A stretch of DNA of 64,000 nt from Orobanche coerulescens (taxonomy: Eukaryota > Streptophyta > Magnoliopsida > Lamiales > Orobanchaceae). Shown here one piece after another: positions 38,101 through 49,160 of this stretch (position 1 is the stretch's first letter; each line of letters opens with the position of its first letter). The notes beneath the pieces are model-generated. The model was given only the letters and a program-made list of their open reading frames with translations, had not been told where the DNA came from and ran no database searches. The stretch spans positions 5,443,501 to 5,507,500 of the forward strand of contig CM065819.1 in assembly GCA_033398695.1 (NCBI GenBank). Reading direction: 5' to 3'. The position numbers were made by a program, and so were the translations under genes.

Positions 38101-38577
38101 ATAGCACCAATAACCGACACATCCCTGATTGAGTAACCTTACTGCTTTCATCAAATTAATGACCTTACGAGCAGTAGGGATTACCTCCCGAAACACACAT
38201 TCAACCCCATGCGAAATGATAGTGACCATACGCTTACGGACACTAATGATGGCATCATGACGATCCATCCAATCAATACCCAAGATGACGTCGTCCCTCG
38301 GCAAATCTACCACGATTAGGTCTGCTGGCCATACACGACCATGAAACTGAATCGGACAATTCTGAATCTCACGATTACCGATAATTCGTCTACCATCAGG
38401 TAGGCCGATGACATAAGGCTCACAACTAGTAGCACTAGCCAGACGTAGTCTACTCAAACATGACTCGGAAATGAATGAATGTGATGCACCAGTATGAAAA
38501 AGGGTACACACAGGTTGAGATAGAATAACGAGTGTACCTGAGATCATTCGGGCCTCGGGATCATCAGTCTTCTTCAT
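35185..38577 (-). pseudogene. pol: Chromovirus Pol: protease, reverse transcriptase, RNase H, integrase, chromodomain
   Basis: Minus-strand segments in order. 38577-37702: protease, where the active-site motif reads HTGASHSF instead of DTGASHSF, then RT start ([31 protein letters not shown]). 37700-36950: RT core with VVFIDDILIYS in shifted frames. 36945-36142: RNase H ([16 protein letters not shown]) and integrase zinc finger (CLTCQQVK). 36287-35684: DDE core ([29 protein letters not shown]). 35592-35185: integrase tail and chromodomain ([19 protein letters not shown]-like, TWETEESM). Several frameshifts break the reading. In active relatives it copies RNA into cDNA and integrates it. Confidence 0.92.
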
Positions 38578-39856
38578 CTCATAAATCCGGGGCTTGCTAG
38601 TCCCGGCACCGGACGCTCCCGTCTGCTGGCTATAGGCTCCACCCTTAGTCGCTCCTGTCGTTTTAAACGACGCTGATTGAGCGGCCTGACTCTGAACGGC
38701 TGACTGCTTCGGGGCTTGAGATGACGTCTGAGTAGGTTTGGAGTCCCTACGGCAAAAACGGGCCTTATGCCCAGCAATCCCACAATTATGACAGGTGATA
38801 GTCTGTCGAGGACACTTGCATCGAGGTGACCAAGCTCCCCACGATTAAAGCAGTGATGGCCGAACGGCCGCTCGAGACTGATATTCCGCGGGTCTAGACG
38901 ACACAGAGGTCGCTCAGAAAAAGCAGAGCCCGCCCGGGGTTTCTTGAAGGTTGTCTGACCGCCTTCAGACTGGTTACGATTCTTCGATTTCTTGCTAGCA
39001 GACGAAGGTTGCTGCTTAGCAATCTCTTTAGCAGTAAGCTCATAGGTGAGAGCTTTCTCAATGAATTCACCAACGTGGTGCAATTATGATTGAGCAAATC
39101 AAGTCTCATACGGGGTTTCAGCCTCTTGTGAAATACTTAATCTTATCCGCCTCGGAATGAATGATAGATGAGGCGACGGAAGAAGTTCTGAAATTTCTCG
39201 GCAATGGCGAGAACATCCTCGTCGATGAGGGGTCGGGAGTGAGTAACTCGACGGCTTGGCCTCTCCGAGTGGGGCCGGATAATACCTCTCCATCATGAGA
39301 GTTTTGAACGATCCCATGTACAAGATCCTTCGGTGGGCTTCAACGACAACCACCAAGAATGAGCGCTCTTACCTGTAGTAAGCCGCAACAAACTTTGTGT
39401 CCTTAGGACACTCCACCATAGCAAACAACTTCTCGAAATGTTCGAGCCAATGAATAATATCTGCCGGCTCGGGCAGGCCCTCGAAAGTCGGTGGCCTCGC
39501 GAGAGATGTCGCCGATGATATTGCTCACATTCCTCTCTTGCCTCGAGGTGGCGGCGGAGGAGCCTGTTGATTCTGAGTAGTGGAGTTATGCATCGTCTCC
39601 ATCAACTGAGCCATCTGGGTCATTTGGGCCATCATGCCCTGCATAAATGCGAGTGGGTCAACCCGGACACCCTCTGACTGAGCCGTGTCCCGGGTACGAC
39701 TCCCCGATAGTGAATGATCGCGTCGTGTGAATGAGTGGCGGCGTCACCTCGATGAGTTAGCATTATTCCTGCATTTGCACGTGTGTTCGCACGAGTTCTC
39801 GGGATTCGGCCCGCTCCACGGCCTCGTCCTCCTCGTCCTCTGCCAGCTCTTTCCAT
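38574..39856 (-). pseudogene. gag: Chromovirus Gag with zinc knuckle, frameshifted
   Basis: Starts MERAGRGRGGRGRGAGR at 39856, an RG-rich N-terminus. Then, in changing frames, MQGMMAQMTQMAQLMETMH, PADIIHWLEHFEKLF and FVAAYYR, the capsid pattern. A good CCHC knuckle, [14 protein letters not shown], lies at about 38795-38755. An upstream one has lost its second cysteine (CFNRGELGH). At least four frame breaks. It would have formed the particle shell with the RNA-binding tail. Confidence 0.85.
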
Positions 39857-40334
39857 ACTGAAGTAGGAAAGTCACATGATGATTATATTTCCCGCATGAA
39901 TATCACGTTATGATTATATTATGAAATGATGAAAATGAGCATACACGCTCTAATACAGCGATTACATGAATGATTAATTGACGTGACATGATTATCTGAT
40001 GAAGTTACTGAAATGATTATCTTGAATGAGTTAACAAGATTAATGATTTGATCTTTCTAATCAACAACTGAATAATGAAATGAATTGAGTGATTAATGAG
40101 TTAACCTGACCGTCCTGATCAAAGTGACAATGATGATTGAGGATTGTTAACTGATGAATTATGAATGAATGATTAATGCCAGAAATTATACCATGGCATT
40201 AGAAATCTTACAGTTCTTGGTCTGATTGGCTCGGCACTTGCACAGGTCACACGTGACGCGAAAGTCCAATGATACTAGTCCGATGACGATGATTTCAAAC
40301 GAGACATGACTTGGAGGGTAGTATTCAAAACCAC

Positions 40335-40346
40335 GCTCTGATACCA
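40335..40346 (-). other. Primer-binding site of element B (initiator tRNA-Met)
   Basis: Minus-strand TGGTATCAGAGC, four bases inside the 5' LTR. It is the canonical iMet site of plant retrotransposons. Confidence 0.92.
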
Positions 40347-40350
40347 ACTC

Positions 40351-42868
40351 TGTAACACCCCAAACTAGGCGGATATTACGGTCTGGTGGACTCCCATTAG
40401 GACCCACCAGCGAATGAAAAGGATGAATTACACGGGGTAAATGTAGTACCGAACCACATTATAACATCAATTACTCCGAGTAGGAGTTTCGTACAACACA
40501 CCCGTGATAATAGAATACATGTGTATCTCATGTGACGATAAAATACACGACTTGAATGAAATGAGTATTCGAAAGGAATGACTATGACGGAATAAATAAA
40601 GAAAACTTAAGTGACCGAATATATGACTGAAAAGTGGGGCCCCTTCTAGTATCACTGACTCCCGCCGTCATCGTGCTCTCCTGCGCCTTTGCCTTGCCAT
40701 GACACGAAAAACAATATCCCCAAACGGGGTCGATTATCTGAGAACAACAATCCTCAAGGGTTGAAAATACACAATTATGATTAATCAAGTTATGAAATAT
40801 TCTTAATTATGAATTACGCCAAGAGGAGTACCATAGTACGCCCGTAATGTTCGTGTGAGTGTACAACACCGTCAGTGTACCTAATTAGTCTCACGGTGTA
40901 ACGCTTTCCGTGTGCACGGCCTAATGTATCGGTGACCCAATACAATAACCATCGTGTGCCCGACTAAAAATTCCACACACCACACCCGGCCACGCAATAT
41001 GAACCCGGAAGGTCATATGAACGAGAACGACCGTAATGAATATCAATGAATAAGTAATAATCGACAAAGTCAAGAATGACTCACCGAGATGAGAGTAATA
41101 ATGAAATGAATGATAGCTCAACGAAAAGATTGGAACCGTCGTTCCTTATGGTCAAGTGATTAATTGACAATAACAAGTTTTAATATGATTAATACAATGA
41201 TGAATGAGTTATGATTATGAATAATCAACAACAAAAGGTATGAATATCCTTTTAACCGAGTAAGAATTAACTTACACAACAACGATGAAGAATGTCCGTC
41301 CACGAACAACGACCTAACCAAGATACCGGTCGCTCGAACAACCTTAATTCAATACAATTGCCAACAATCCGATCAATAACGAATTAAACACGAATATAAC
41401 GAACTCAAGACGTCGATACGATTAAACCAAGTTCATTGGGGCATTATATCGAACACTTTGAGGCCAACTTTGATTGATTACCACTAAACCTCAATAATAC
41501 CAACTTCAAATCCCCAAGAAGTGTTTCAAAACAACAAAACATCTCCAATACGATCAATAATCCGTTATGAATATCCAAAAACGTGATTATAACAACAATT
41601 AATCGGAAATCCCCAAATCCAACTCGATATTCAAAGTGTTCTTGAATAAATCTCTCAATAATCCAATGAATCCTTATACAAACTCATAATCATATACATA
41701 TCCCTTCATATAACATGATTATAACGTCCAAAACATCCAAGGTGTTGAAGAGATTACCTCTTGAAGATCCAACCACTACGATCCGAAGAACACGAGTTAA
41801 AACGAGTATCCAAGCTTCTCAAAGGACTGAAGATGATGAAGATTACACACTCAAGTGATTGATGATGATAAATCTCTCTCTCAACCCTTCTCTCGGATGA
41901 AGAAGGAAAAAAGAAGAAATGAGGAGAAATGACCCGGCCAAGTCATTAAATACTGCCGGAAGTTACGGCCGTAACTCGGCCCTCTTACGGCCGTAACTTT
42001 ACAAGTCAACGGCCTTACGGCCGTAACCGGCCAACTCGTACGGCCGTAACTCGGCTTCGTCCGAAAGCCTGCCGACAGACTTACGGCCGTAACCGTTCCT
42101 TAGTTACGGGCGTAACTCGCCTTATCAAAAACACCGCCGATGACCTTACGGCCGTACGCACACCTTACGGCCGTAACTCGGATGATACGGCCGTATCCGG
42201 CCAACCTTACGGCGTAACCCGCCTTCGTCAAAAATGGCGGACATCCTTCTGCAGGCACGGCCATATCCGGCCAAGCCTTACGGCCGTACTGCCTCGACTT
42301 ACGGCCGTATGCCGCAACCCCTTCTGTAGTAAGTCACCCTTGGTCGGCAACACCGAAATTTACTGACGCCACTTACGGCCGTATCTCACCTTCCTTACGG
42401 CCGTAACTCACCTTCGGCCAAATGCCCGGGCACTCTTTGGACCATTTACGGCCGTGGCCGTGACTACTGCATCGTACCGTGACTTACGGCCGTATCCTGA
42501 ACCTTACGGCCGTAACTCGATGCTGGCCAAGGTGAATCAATCCGATAATTCCGATTCCTCGCTACGACTGATGAATGATCCGACATATCATACGAATGTG
42601 AAAGTGAACAAGTCTAACACGAGCCAAAGATGATACTCTCAGTACAAGGCTATCAATCACAATGAAAATGATAAAACTCCCGTCTCGATCTAAAAACGGA
42701 GATAAAATGACGATCGGTAACTGATATACGATTACAACATGCCAACATTGGACGCAAATGAGTGATTCATGAATGATGAGTGATTATTAATGAGTGAGAA
42801 TTACTGAGTGACAATTACAGACTGATAATTACTGAATGAAAATGAATGAATTACAACCGGGTATTACA
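40351..42868 (-). repeat. 5' LTR of element B
   Basis: 2518 bp, ends TGTAACACCCC and CGGGTATTACA on the plus strand. The palindrome cluster lies at about 41960-42515. A segment of about 20 bp present at 33990 in the other LTR is missing near 41737. Confidence 0.9.
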
Positions 42869-44297
42869 AGTGCTGTACAGATGCATGTTTTTCAGATACC
42901 GATCAACTTATGGCGATTTCAAGAACACCAAGTGATTCTGATTCATGTTCAAAGCTATCAAAACAACGAAATCCGATATCCTTTAACATATAAACAATCA
43001 TCCAACTTATAATCCAAGTTCTATATCCATATATCATCTTCCTCAATATCAACATCATGAAACATTAAGAACGTAACAACACTTTCATAATCTATCATTA
43101 CAGGGAGTAATCATCGACAATAACATCAACATCCGAAACTGAGGAGAAGGATTAATCCACTTATCTCAAGAAAATGAACAACACTATTCAAACCACAAGA
43201 ATCATATCAATATCTTCATGTCAACAATAACATCATCATAATCCGGTAATCCATCTCATAATCATGCTTATCAACTTGTTTATGTAATAATCATCAACTC
43301 AAGAACATCAACATTCAATCCAAAACGAAATCCAAAGATGAAGAGTAATTACCTCTTTGAAGGAATGGATTGAATTCCAAGGTTGAATCCGTTTTCAATC
43401 ACTTCCAAGTTTCAAATGTTGTTAGGAATGATCAACTCAAGTGTTTGGGACCTCAACTTCTCTCTAAGACCTCTCTCTATCGTCTGAAGGTGAAAGAATG
43501 GACGAAATGCTTCATAATACCCATCTGTCCCTTATATAGAATACATTACTAGCGTGCGCTAAACCTTATGTTTAGCGTGCGCTATGGCCTTAGCGTGCGC
43601 TAACTGACCTTTGTTAGCGTGCGCTATCGCAGTCCAGAGACTACTGTCTGGCTTCGTAAATGTGTTTACGTATGTAATGCCCATGCATTAGCGTACGTAA
43701 CTTACACTCTCTAGCGTACGCAAGTCCTTGCATTTAGCGTACGCTAACATCAGTTGACTCGTTTGTCTGTATGCTCCGAAAACTGGTCCACACGCTAAAA
43801 GTGCTGACGAGGATAAGATTCCTTTTTTGTCCGATATACAGTTAGCATGCGCTAACCATCATGCATTAGCGTGCGCTAACACTACATTACAACATCCGTT
43901 GACTTACCAGAACGTGCGCCGAAAGTGGCCTGGTCCACACGCAGATTCCTTCCGATCTGACTGCATTAGCGTGCGTTATCTTATATCCGTAGCGTGTGCT
44001 AAACCTGCACGATAGCGTGCGCTACTCCTGATTATTAGCGTGCGCTAATAATGTTACACTTAGCCATTTTCAGCTATTTTTGTCCAACGTCTCAACATAC
44101 AGAATACGAACATACGGCATACTGAATACATATACTTCTTAAATGTAATTGTCAACCAAGTACGACAATTATACCAATACAGATGTCTCAGTCCTTCATT
44201 TATTTTATCCATATTGTACAGATACCACACTGTACAACATAACTCGGATAAAATAATGTTAAATAACAGTAGTAGAATTTCCGTATATTACATTAAG

Positions 44298-44386
44298 TTT
44301 GCCACTCTTGACGGTGGGGGTCAACAGGTTGTCTCCTTCTCAACTTCATAGACCTTCCTGGCTTACTATTATATGCAGAGGGCAAT
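44298..44386 (-). pseudogene. MULE transposase fragment between elements A and C
   Basis: Minus-strand frame reads LPSAYNSKPGRSMKLRRRQPVD, close to the SxRPGRPKKxRRR linker found just before the zinc knuckle of plant MULE transposases. It continues, after removal of element A, into the knuckle remnant at 24363-24236. Its own upstream end is cut by element C. Confidence 0.5.
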
Positions 44387-44857
44387 TGTAATAACCAAGA
44401 TTTTTGTTTCCAGTTATCTTGAATTATTTGTCATTTTATGCAGTATATTGTTTGTCTGTTGTCGAGTGGTTGGTACTATTTACTCGTTGATTGATACGTG
44501 TTGGTATCATGCTACCGTGTTTATGATCTAAAACGGATATGTGGTGCCTGTGTTTATGTAATCATATGTCATGCTTTGTTATTTGTTTGTTTTCGATTTG
44601 GATCGTTGGTGTTGTTCGTTAGTGTTTCGTTGCATGTTTAATGATCGTTGTTTTGTCGAGGAATATCGTTGTTGTGCATTTGGATCGACTTTGTAAGATC
44701 ACCACCGGCACTTATAAAGTCTGAAAATTCTGAAACTTTACAGTGTGATGGAGCATCAAGTTAGATTTCTAATGGTTCAAACATTGAGTCAATCGGAGTC
44801 CGGACGAAGGAGTTATGGTCGAAATAGCAAGTATTACACTATCAGCATATAGTGTAT

Positions 44858-45045
44858 AATTAGCGCACGCTATCGCATCTATTAGCACGCGCTAATTGTT
44901 AGGGACATAGCGTTCTGACCTTCACTGGACTGCCTCGTTAAAGTACGCTAATTTTACGATTAGTGTATGTTAATGGTCCGAGGCAGAATGTCCAGCTCTT
45001 CTACAGATTCGTTAGCACACGCTAAGTAATGGATCTAGCGCACGC
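44858..45045 (+). repeat. TAGCGCACGCTA palindrome cluster of LTR C
   Basis: About six copies or decayed copies (TTAGCGCACGCTA, TTAGCACGCGCTAA, TTAGCACACGCTAA). Decayed versions of the word recur in the element's own leader at about 55739-55848. Confidence 0.75.
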
Positions 45046-45949
45046 TAACTGAGTCCAGTATCTAAGTTCGGACAGCAGCCTTTTTCTTCATTTTTCTCAT
45101 TTCTCACCCTTAGAACCGAAGGTAGGTAGAGTGCGGTGATTCAGAGGCGGAGTGGTGCGATTCTTCACCATATATCATCGATCTTGAGTTCCTAGTGTGG
45201 ATTAAACAACACCCAATCCTCCATTCTTCGTTGGATCGAAGGTAATATTCTTGAATCCCTAGAGTTGACTTTCCTTGAGGTTTTATTCTTGATCTCATTT
45301 TCAATCCGGTTTGGATGATTCGATTGTTGTTAAACGTTGTTATTGAACATGTTCTATGGATTATATATCCATATCTTTGATTCATTCCGCTCGGTTGATG
45401 ATTTTGGGTGTTCTTGAAGAATCGTGAATATTTAATGTTCGATTAAATTTTCCAATGAGTTTTCTTCGGTGTTGGTTGTGATTTCCATTGTTATTGGTCC
45501 TTATCCTTGTAGTTATTGTGTTATCTTTGTCTTTCGCGGAGGTTGTAGGTTTTTGGGGCTGTCCGATCAAACCGTGTTCTTTGGAGGATTCGCGTCGATT
45601 ATCGAGTCAAGTATCTTGTTTATACAACTTGTATCTTGTGAATAGAGATTACGTGTTGGGTTTATGATGATTAGTTTACCTTCGTGAATATATTTCATAT
45701 GAAATGGTTATGAACTACTTGAAATGAATGTAATGTGGTGGTTATGTTATCCTCGAATGTTTATTGTTGAGGAATTATGTTGGTTGTGGTAATTGCGCTG
45801 GTTTGTTATACACTTGGATGTGTATTGTGTTGTGTGTGATCGTTGAACATGTTGAATCGACTATGTATTGTTTATGATGATGGTTGTGATAACGTTATGG
45901 TGTATTATACTGTCGATTATATAATGTGGTGTGTTGATTGCAAATATTG

Positions 45950-46450
45950 TGTGCCGTGTTGCTAAGTTCACTTGTGTGGATTCGACGGAACCTACGAGGA
46001 TTCATGGCAAGGGACCATAGGATCTTAATATGTGGTGCTGAGGTCCAATCGTGTGGGTATGACGAGGCCTACGATGACACATGGCAGGGGATCATGGGGT
46101 CAGGACATAGTACGTCCAACCGTGTGGGCTCGACGGGGCCTACGGTGACTCATGGTAAGAGATCATGGAGTCGGGACTGGTTGTGGTGATTGTTGTGTCG
46201 ACTCAATCCGTGTGGGTTGTTGAACCTAAATGACACATGACAAAGGATCACGGGGTCACGAGCATGGTTGATGTTGATGTAGTGTTTTAGCTCAATCCTT
46301 ATGGGTTGTTGAACCTACGGAGACACATGGCAAGGGATCACGGGGTCACGAGCATGATTGATGTTGATGTACTGTTTTGGCTCAATTTGTGTGGGTTGTT
46401 GAACCTATAGAGACACGTGCGAGGGATCACGAGGTCACGAGTACGTTTTG
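45950..46450 (+). repeat. Minisatellite in LTR C
   Basis: About six units, each with a GTGTGGG(T/C)T word, a CCTA..G.GACACATGG word and GGGATCACGGGGTC. The last three units have a period of roughly 105 bp. Confidence 0.8.
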
Positions 46451-47198
46451 ATGAACAAAGTTTTTGAAAAGGAAGTTTATGAAATGAATGTTGGGCCGAG
46501 ACCCAGATGACTTGGGAAATGTCATCCGTGTTGTAAACTAATTAGATTTGGGCTAAGACCCTAATATTTTTTAAAATAGTTTTTGTAACTTCGGACTCGA
46601 GGTCCTAAAGGATTTTTGTTTCTAAAATTCCCGAGATGCTGATTTTATTTTCAAATGCTTTAGAGCTTTTTTTCTAATTACTAAAACCTCTCGGGAATAC
46701 TTGGTGAATGGTTGTCGTATCTGATCCGTGATTATTGTTTGCTTGCTACATTTCGTATGATTATGATACTTCTACTGGCAAATTCGAATTGCTAACCACT
46801 TAAATGGGGGAAATGCGTTTCATGCATTTCAGGTATGCTTGGTTTGTGGGATCAGTCACAGGATCGGCATGGAAGATGATGGGATGCGATACTAATCAAA
46901 AGTTAGAGTTCAGTCTGATGTCATTGTACTGTTTAAGTTGTATACAGTCTTCCGCTGCATTGTATTTTAACCTTATGTGGGTATGTATTCTAAGAAGTTT
47001 TGTTTCATTTGAATGATTCATTGTGACCCTATCGGCCTATGTATTTGAATATTTGACTTTTTCGGTCCGTGTCAATACGTACTTTGACCCCGGTCGGCCA
47101 AACATTTGTCGTCTTGTAGTGATTAGCCTGGTAAATCCTTGTCCAAAGGGTCTACGGCGTGTGATATTCTTGGTAGATTTCCGGGGGTGTTACATTTA

Positions 47199-47210
47199 TG
47201 GTATCAGAGC
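47199..47210 (+). other. Primer-binding site of element C (initiator tRNA-Met)
   Basis: TGGTATCAGAGC, four bases after the LTR end. Confidence 0.93.
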
Positions 47211-47304
47211 TTAGGTTGTGGAAACCTAGGTTGTCGGGTCGAGTTGAGTTGTGTTTTTGTCACGTCATTCGAGTTGTCGATTGACGAGTTAAGTTGTGCG
47301 TTGC

Positions 47305-48781
47305 TGATAAGTGGTAATTTTACCGCTTATTTCTAGGATTTTATACTAGGTTTTTATCTCGTTTCGTGATTAATGTGCTCGTATTTGGCTTATTTATGAT
47401 TAGTCGAGCCGTATTACGCGTTTGGGTTGGTTTTAGTGTGTTTGCAGGTTTTTAGAGCCAAAAGGACCCAAAACGAGATAAAGGACCGAGAGTCGAGTCA
47501 AGCGGACGAAGAAATGGATTTTTGCGAGAGACAGTCGAACCTATCGGCCCAGCATATCGGCCGATAGGGCGCCCGAAAGGAGATTCTGCCCTGCCAAGTG
47601 AAGAGATCGACGAACCAACTATCGGCCAGCCTATCGGCCGATAGGCCAGTCCGATAGGCTGCCCAGCGGACTCTCGTGTTTTGACGGAATTTGACTCTTT
47701 TGGATGGATTTAGTTTCCTAGATTAGGGCTAATCGGGATTGTAACCCCCTTAGGCTATATAAACCTCTTTTTAGACCTAGTTTTAGGATTCTTGATCAAT
47801 CCTCTATCATCTTTTATCAATCTTTCATCAGCCCTTTTTCATCTATTATTATCTTTAGCAGATTTGTACATCTTTTTAGCAAGATTTATTTCTTTGATGC
47901 AAGAACTTTTTGGAGGAGAATTATTATTGGTTTTCAGAGATTGAAGACTTGGAGTTCATCCGTAAGGGTTGTAATCTCTCTTTTCTTATTAATAATATGC
48001 ATTCTTCATCTAATTCTTGTTTAATTTCAATTATGTCTGGCTAATTTCATTGATTGATTCTAGGGTTAGTAAATTTAATTGATGTTCACATGATGTTCCT
48101 TTGATTACCTTTTGACCTTTCATCCTAGGCTTGTGTTCAAGATGTGTTAAATCTCATGTTAGATTAAAGGGCCCTTAATCGATGCATGTTAGCTAATTGA
48201 TTTTGTCCGGAAGGAGTAATTAATTAGTGGAGATACTTGATGCACAGTATGATTTTATCTTGAGACCTAGCGGAGAAAGATAAATCATAGATAAATAAGT
48301 TGGCGCTTTTTAAGTGATTTAAATTCTTTGAGCCCTGGCGGGGAAAAGGGTTTAAATTAACTATCTTTCTAGGTTGCCTTGATCGGAATTCTAGATTGGC
48401 TGAGTGATTATTTCTAGGATTGAATTAAAATTTGGGGAAAAGGAATCAAGTGAATGGATTGTGTGAACTCAATTAGATGATACTACCCTAGGATCAATTA
48501 CCTTTAGACTTGTGATTTTATCTTGCTAATTTGCTTTATTTGCTTGCTTTAGATAATTCATCTTTTATTTAATTTTTATTTTTCGATTTTTAAAGTTAGA
48601 TAATTAGTAACAAACAAAATTTTCGGATTCCTAAATAGCAGTCAAATTTTGAGTAGAGTTACTTCCTTTATTTTCGACACATCAATTCCCTTGGGTTCGA
48701 CACCTTGGAAATACTCCGAGGTTTTACAAATTTTAAAATTGATCGGATTTGAAAACCATACTACGCGAATCCCAGCGATCA
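47305..48781 (+). repeat. 5' LTR of the young Athila element
   Basis: Starts TGATAAGTGGTAATTTTACC and ends CCCAGCGATCA, 1477 bp. It carries two copies of the CCTATCGG half-site plus ATCGGCCGATAG palindrome module (47550-47660), then the TATA box. Confidence 0.95.
47756..47763 (+). promoter_or_regulatory. TATA box of the young Athila LTR
   Basis: TATATAAA, about 95 bp after the palindrome module; copy at 53804-53811 in the 3' LTR. Confidence 0.65.
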
Positions 48782-48786
48782 ATTTT

Positions 48787-48804
48787 TGGCGCCGTTGCCG
48801 GGGA
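48787..48804 (+). other. Primer-binding site (tRNA-Asp)
   Basis: TGGCGCCGTTGCCGGGGA, a perfect complement to the 3' end of plant tRNA-Asp including CCA. It starts five bases after the LTR, the standard Athila arrangement. Confidence 0.95.
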
Positions 48805-48929
48805 ATTGATAGAAAACTTAAGGGGATAATTCGAAAAAGAAGAGATTGTTACTTTAGGTTGTTTACTTTTATTATTAATTTTCGATCTCGTTTCCTCACA
48901 TCTTGTTTTCTCTTTCTTGTAGGCGGTGC

Positions 48930-49160
48930 ATGATCACAAGATCCCAAGGAAAGGACTTATTTCCTTTGGATCCGGAAATCGAGAAGTCTTTGAGGAGGAA
49001 GAAGCAAGAAGCGAGAACCGAGACTATTTCCATACCTTTCGTTGATACCATGGCCGGCATTGTTGACCCACCACGAGAACTCGCTCGTCCCGAGAAGATC
49101 CCTTTGAATGCCCGCAGATCGGCCGGACGATTATCAAGAAGGAGGTTTGGGAAAGATTGA
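48930..49160 (+). CDS. gag: N-terminal Athila Gag segment in a separate frame
   Basis: ATG 48930 opens MITRSQGKDLFPLDPEIEKS and LRRKKQEAR, typical of the first residues of Athila Gag. It stays open to 49160 and overlaps the main gag-pro frame by about 50 bp. The natural continuation (ANNFELKPSLI) is in that other frame, so there is a single frame change at about 49110-49150. A splice-like TTTCTTGTAG precedes the ATG. This is either a recent indel or a deliberate frame shift. Confidence 0.6.
   Translation: MITRSQGKDLFPLDPEIEKSLRRKKQEARTETISIPFVDTMAGIVDPPRELARPEKIPLNARRSAGRLSRRRFGKD

Larger units (their letters stand above)
32600..42868 (-). mobile_element. Element B: Tekay/Del-type chromovirus (Ty3/gypsy), decayed, nested in LTR A
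   Basis: LTRs at 32600-35150 and 40351-42868, 5-bp TSD AGTGC at 32595-32599 and 42869-42873, tRNA-iMet priming site and gag-pol between. Pol order is protease, RT, RNase H, integrase, chromodomain, which is the chromovirus plan. Many frameshifts and a missing protease aspartate make it inactive. This is the only element in the window with all pol domains. Confidence 0.93.
24364..44292 (-). mobile_element. Element A: LARD-type retrotransposon with nested element B
   Basis: Two 3.6-kb LTRs (24364-27966 and 30392-44292, the latter split by element B) flank a 2425-bp internal region with no coding capacity. TTAAG is duplicated at 24359-24363 and 44293-44297. The priming site adjoins the right LTR and the polypurine tract adjoins the left, fixing minus orientation. 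Native length without B is about 9.66 kb. Large LTRs, no ORFs and intact signals define a non-autonomous LARD. The LTRs differ by only scattered substitutions, so the insertion is fairly recent. Confidence 0.9.
30392..44292 (-). repeat. 5' LTR of element A, interrupted by element B
   Basis: LTR pieces 30392-32599 and 42869-44292 rejoin precisely at AGTGC, with the same order of features as the left LTR. Small differences from the left copy include loss of one minisatellite core near 31380 and an extra TAGCG word at about 43570. Confidence 0.9.
44387..47194 (+). repeat. 5' LTR of element C
   Basis: Ends TGTAATAACCAAG and CCGGGGGTGTTACA, 2808 bp. Contains a TAGCGCACGCTA cluster (about 44858-45045), a CT-rich leader and a minisatellite (45950-46450). 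The start is confirmed by the matching 3' LTR at 57976. Confidence 0.88.

Noticed and set aside
47199..48804. tRNA-like sequences (iMet and Asp 3' ends)
   Set aside because: Only 12-18 bases complementary to tRNA 3' ends are present beside LTRs. They are primer-binding sites, not tRNA genes.
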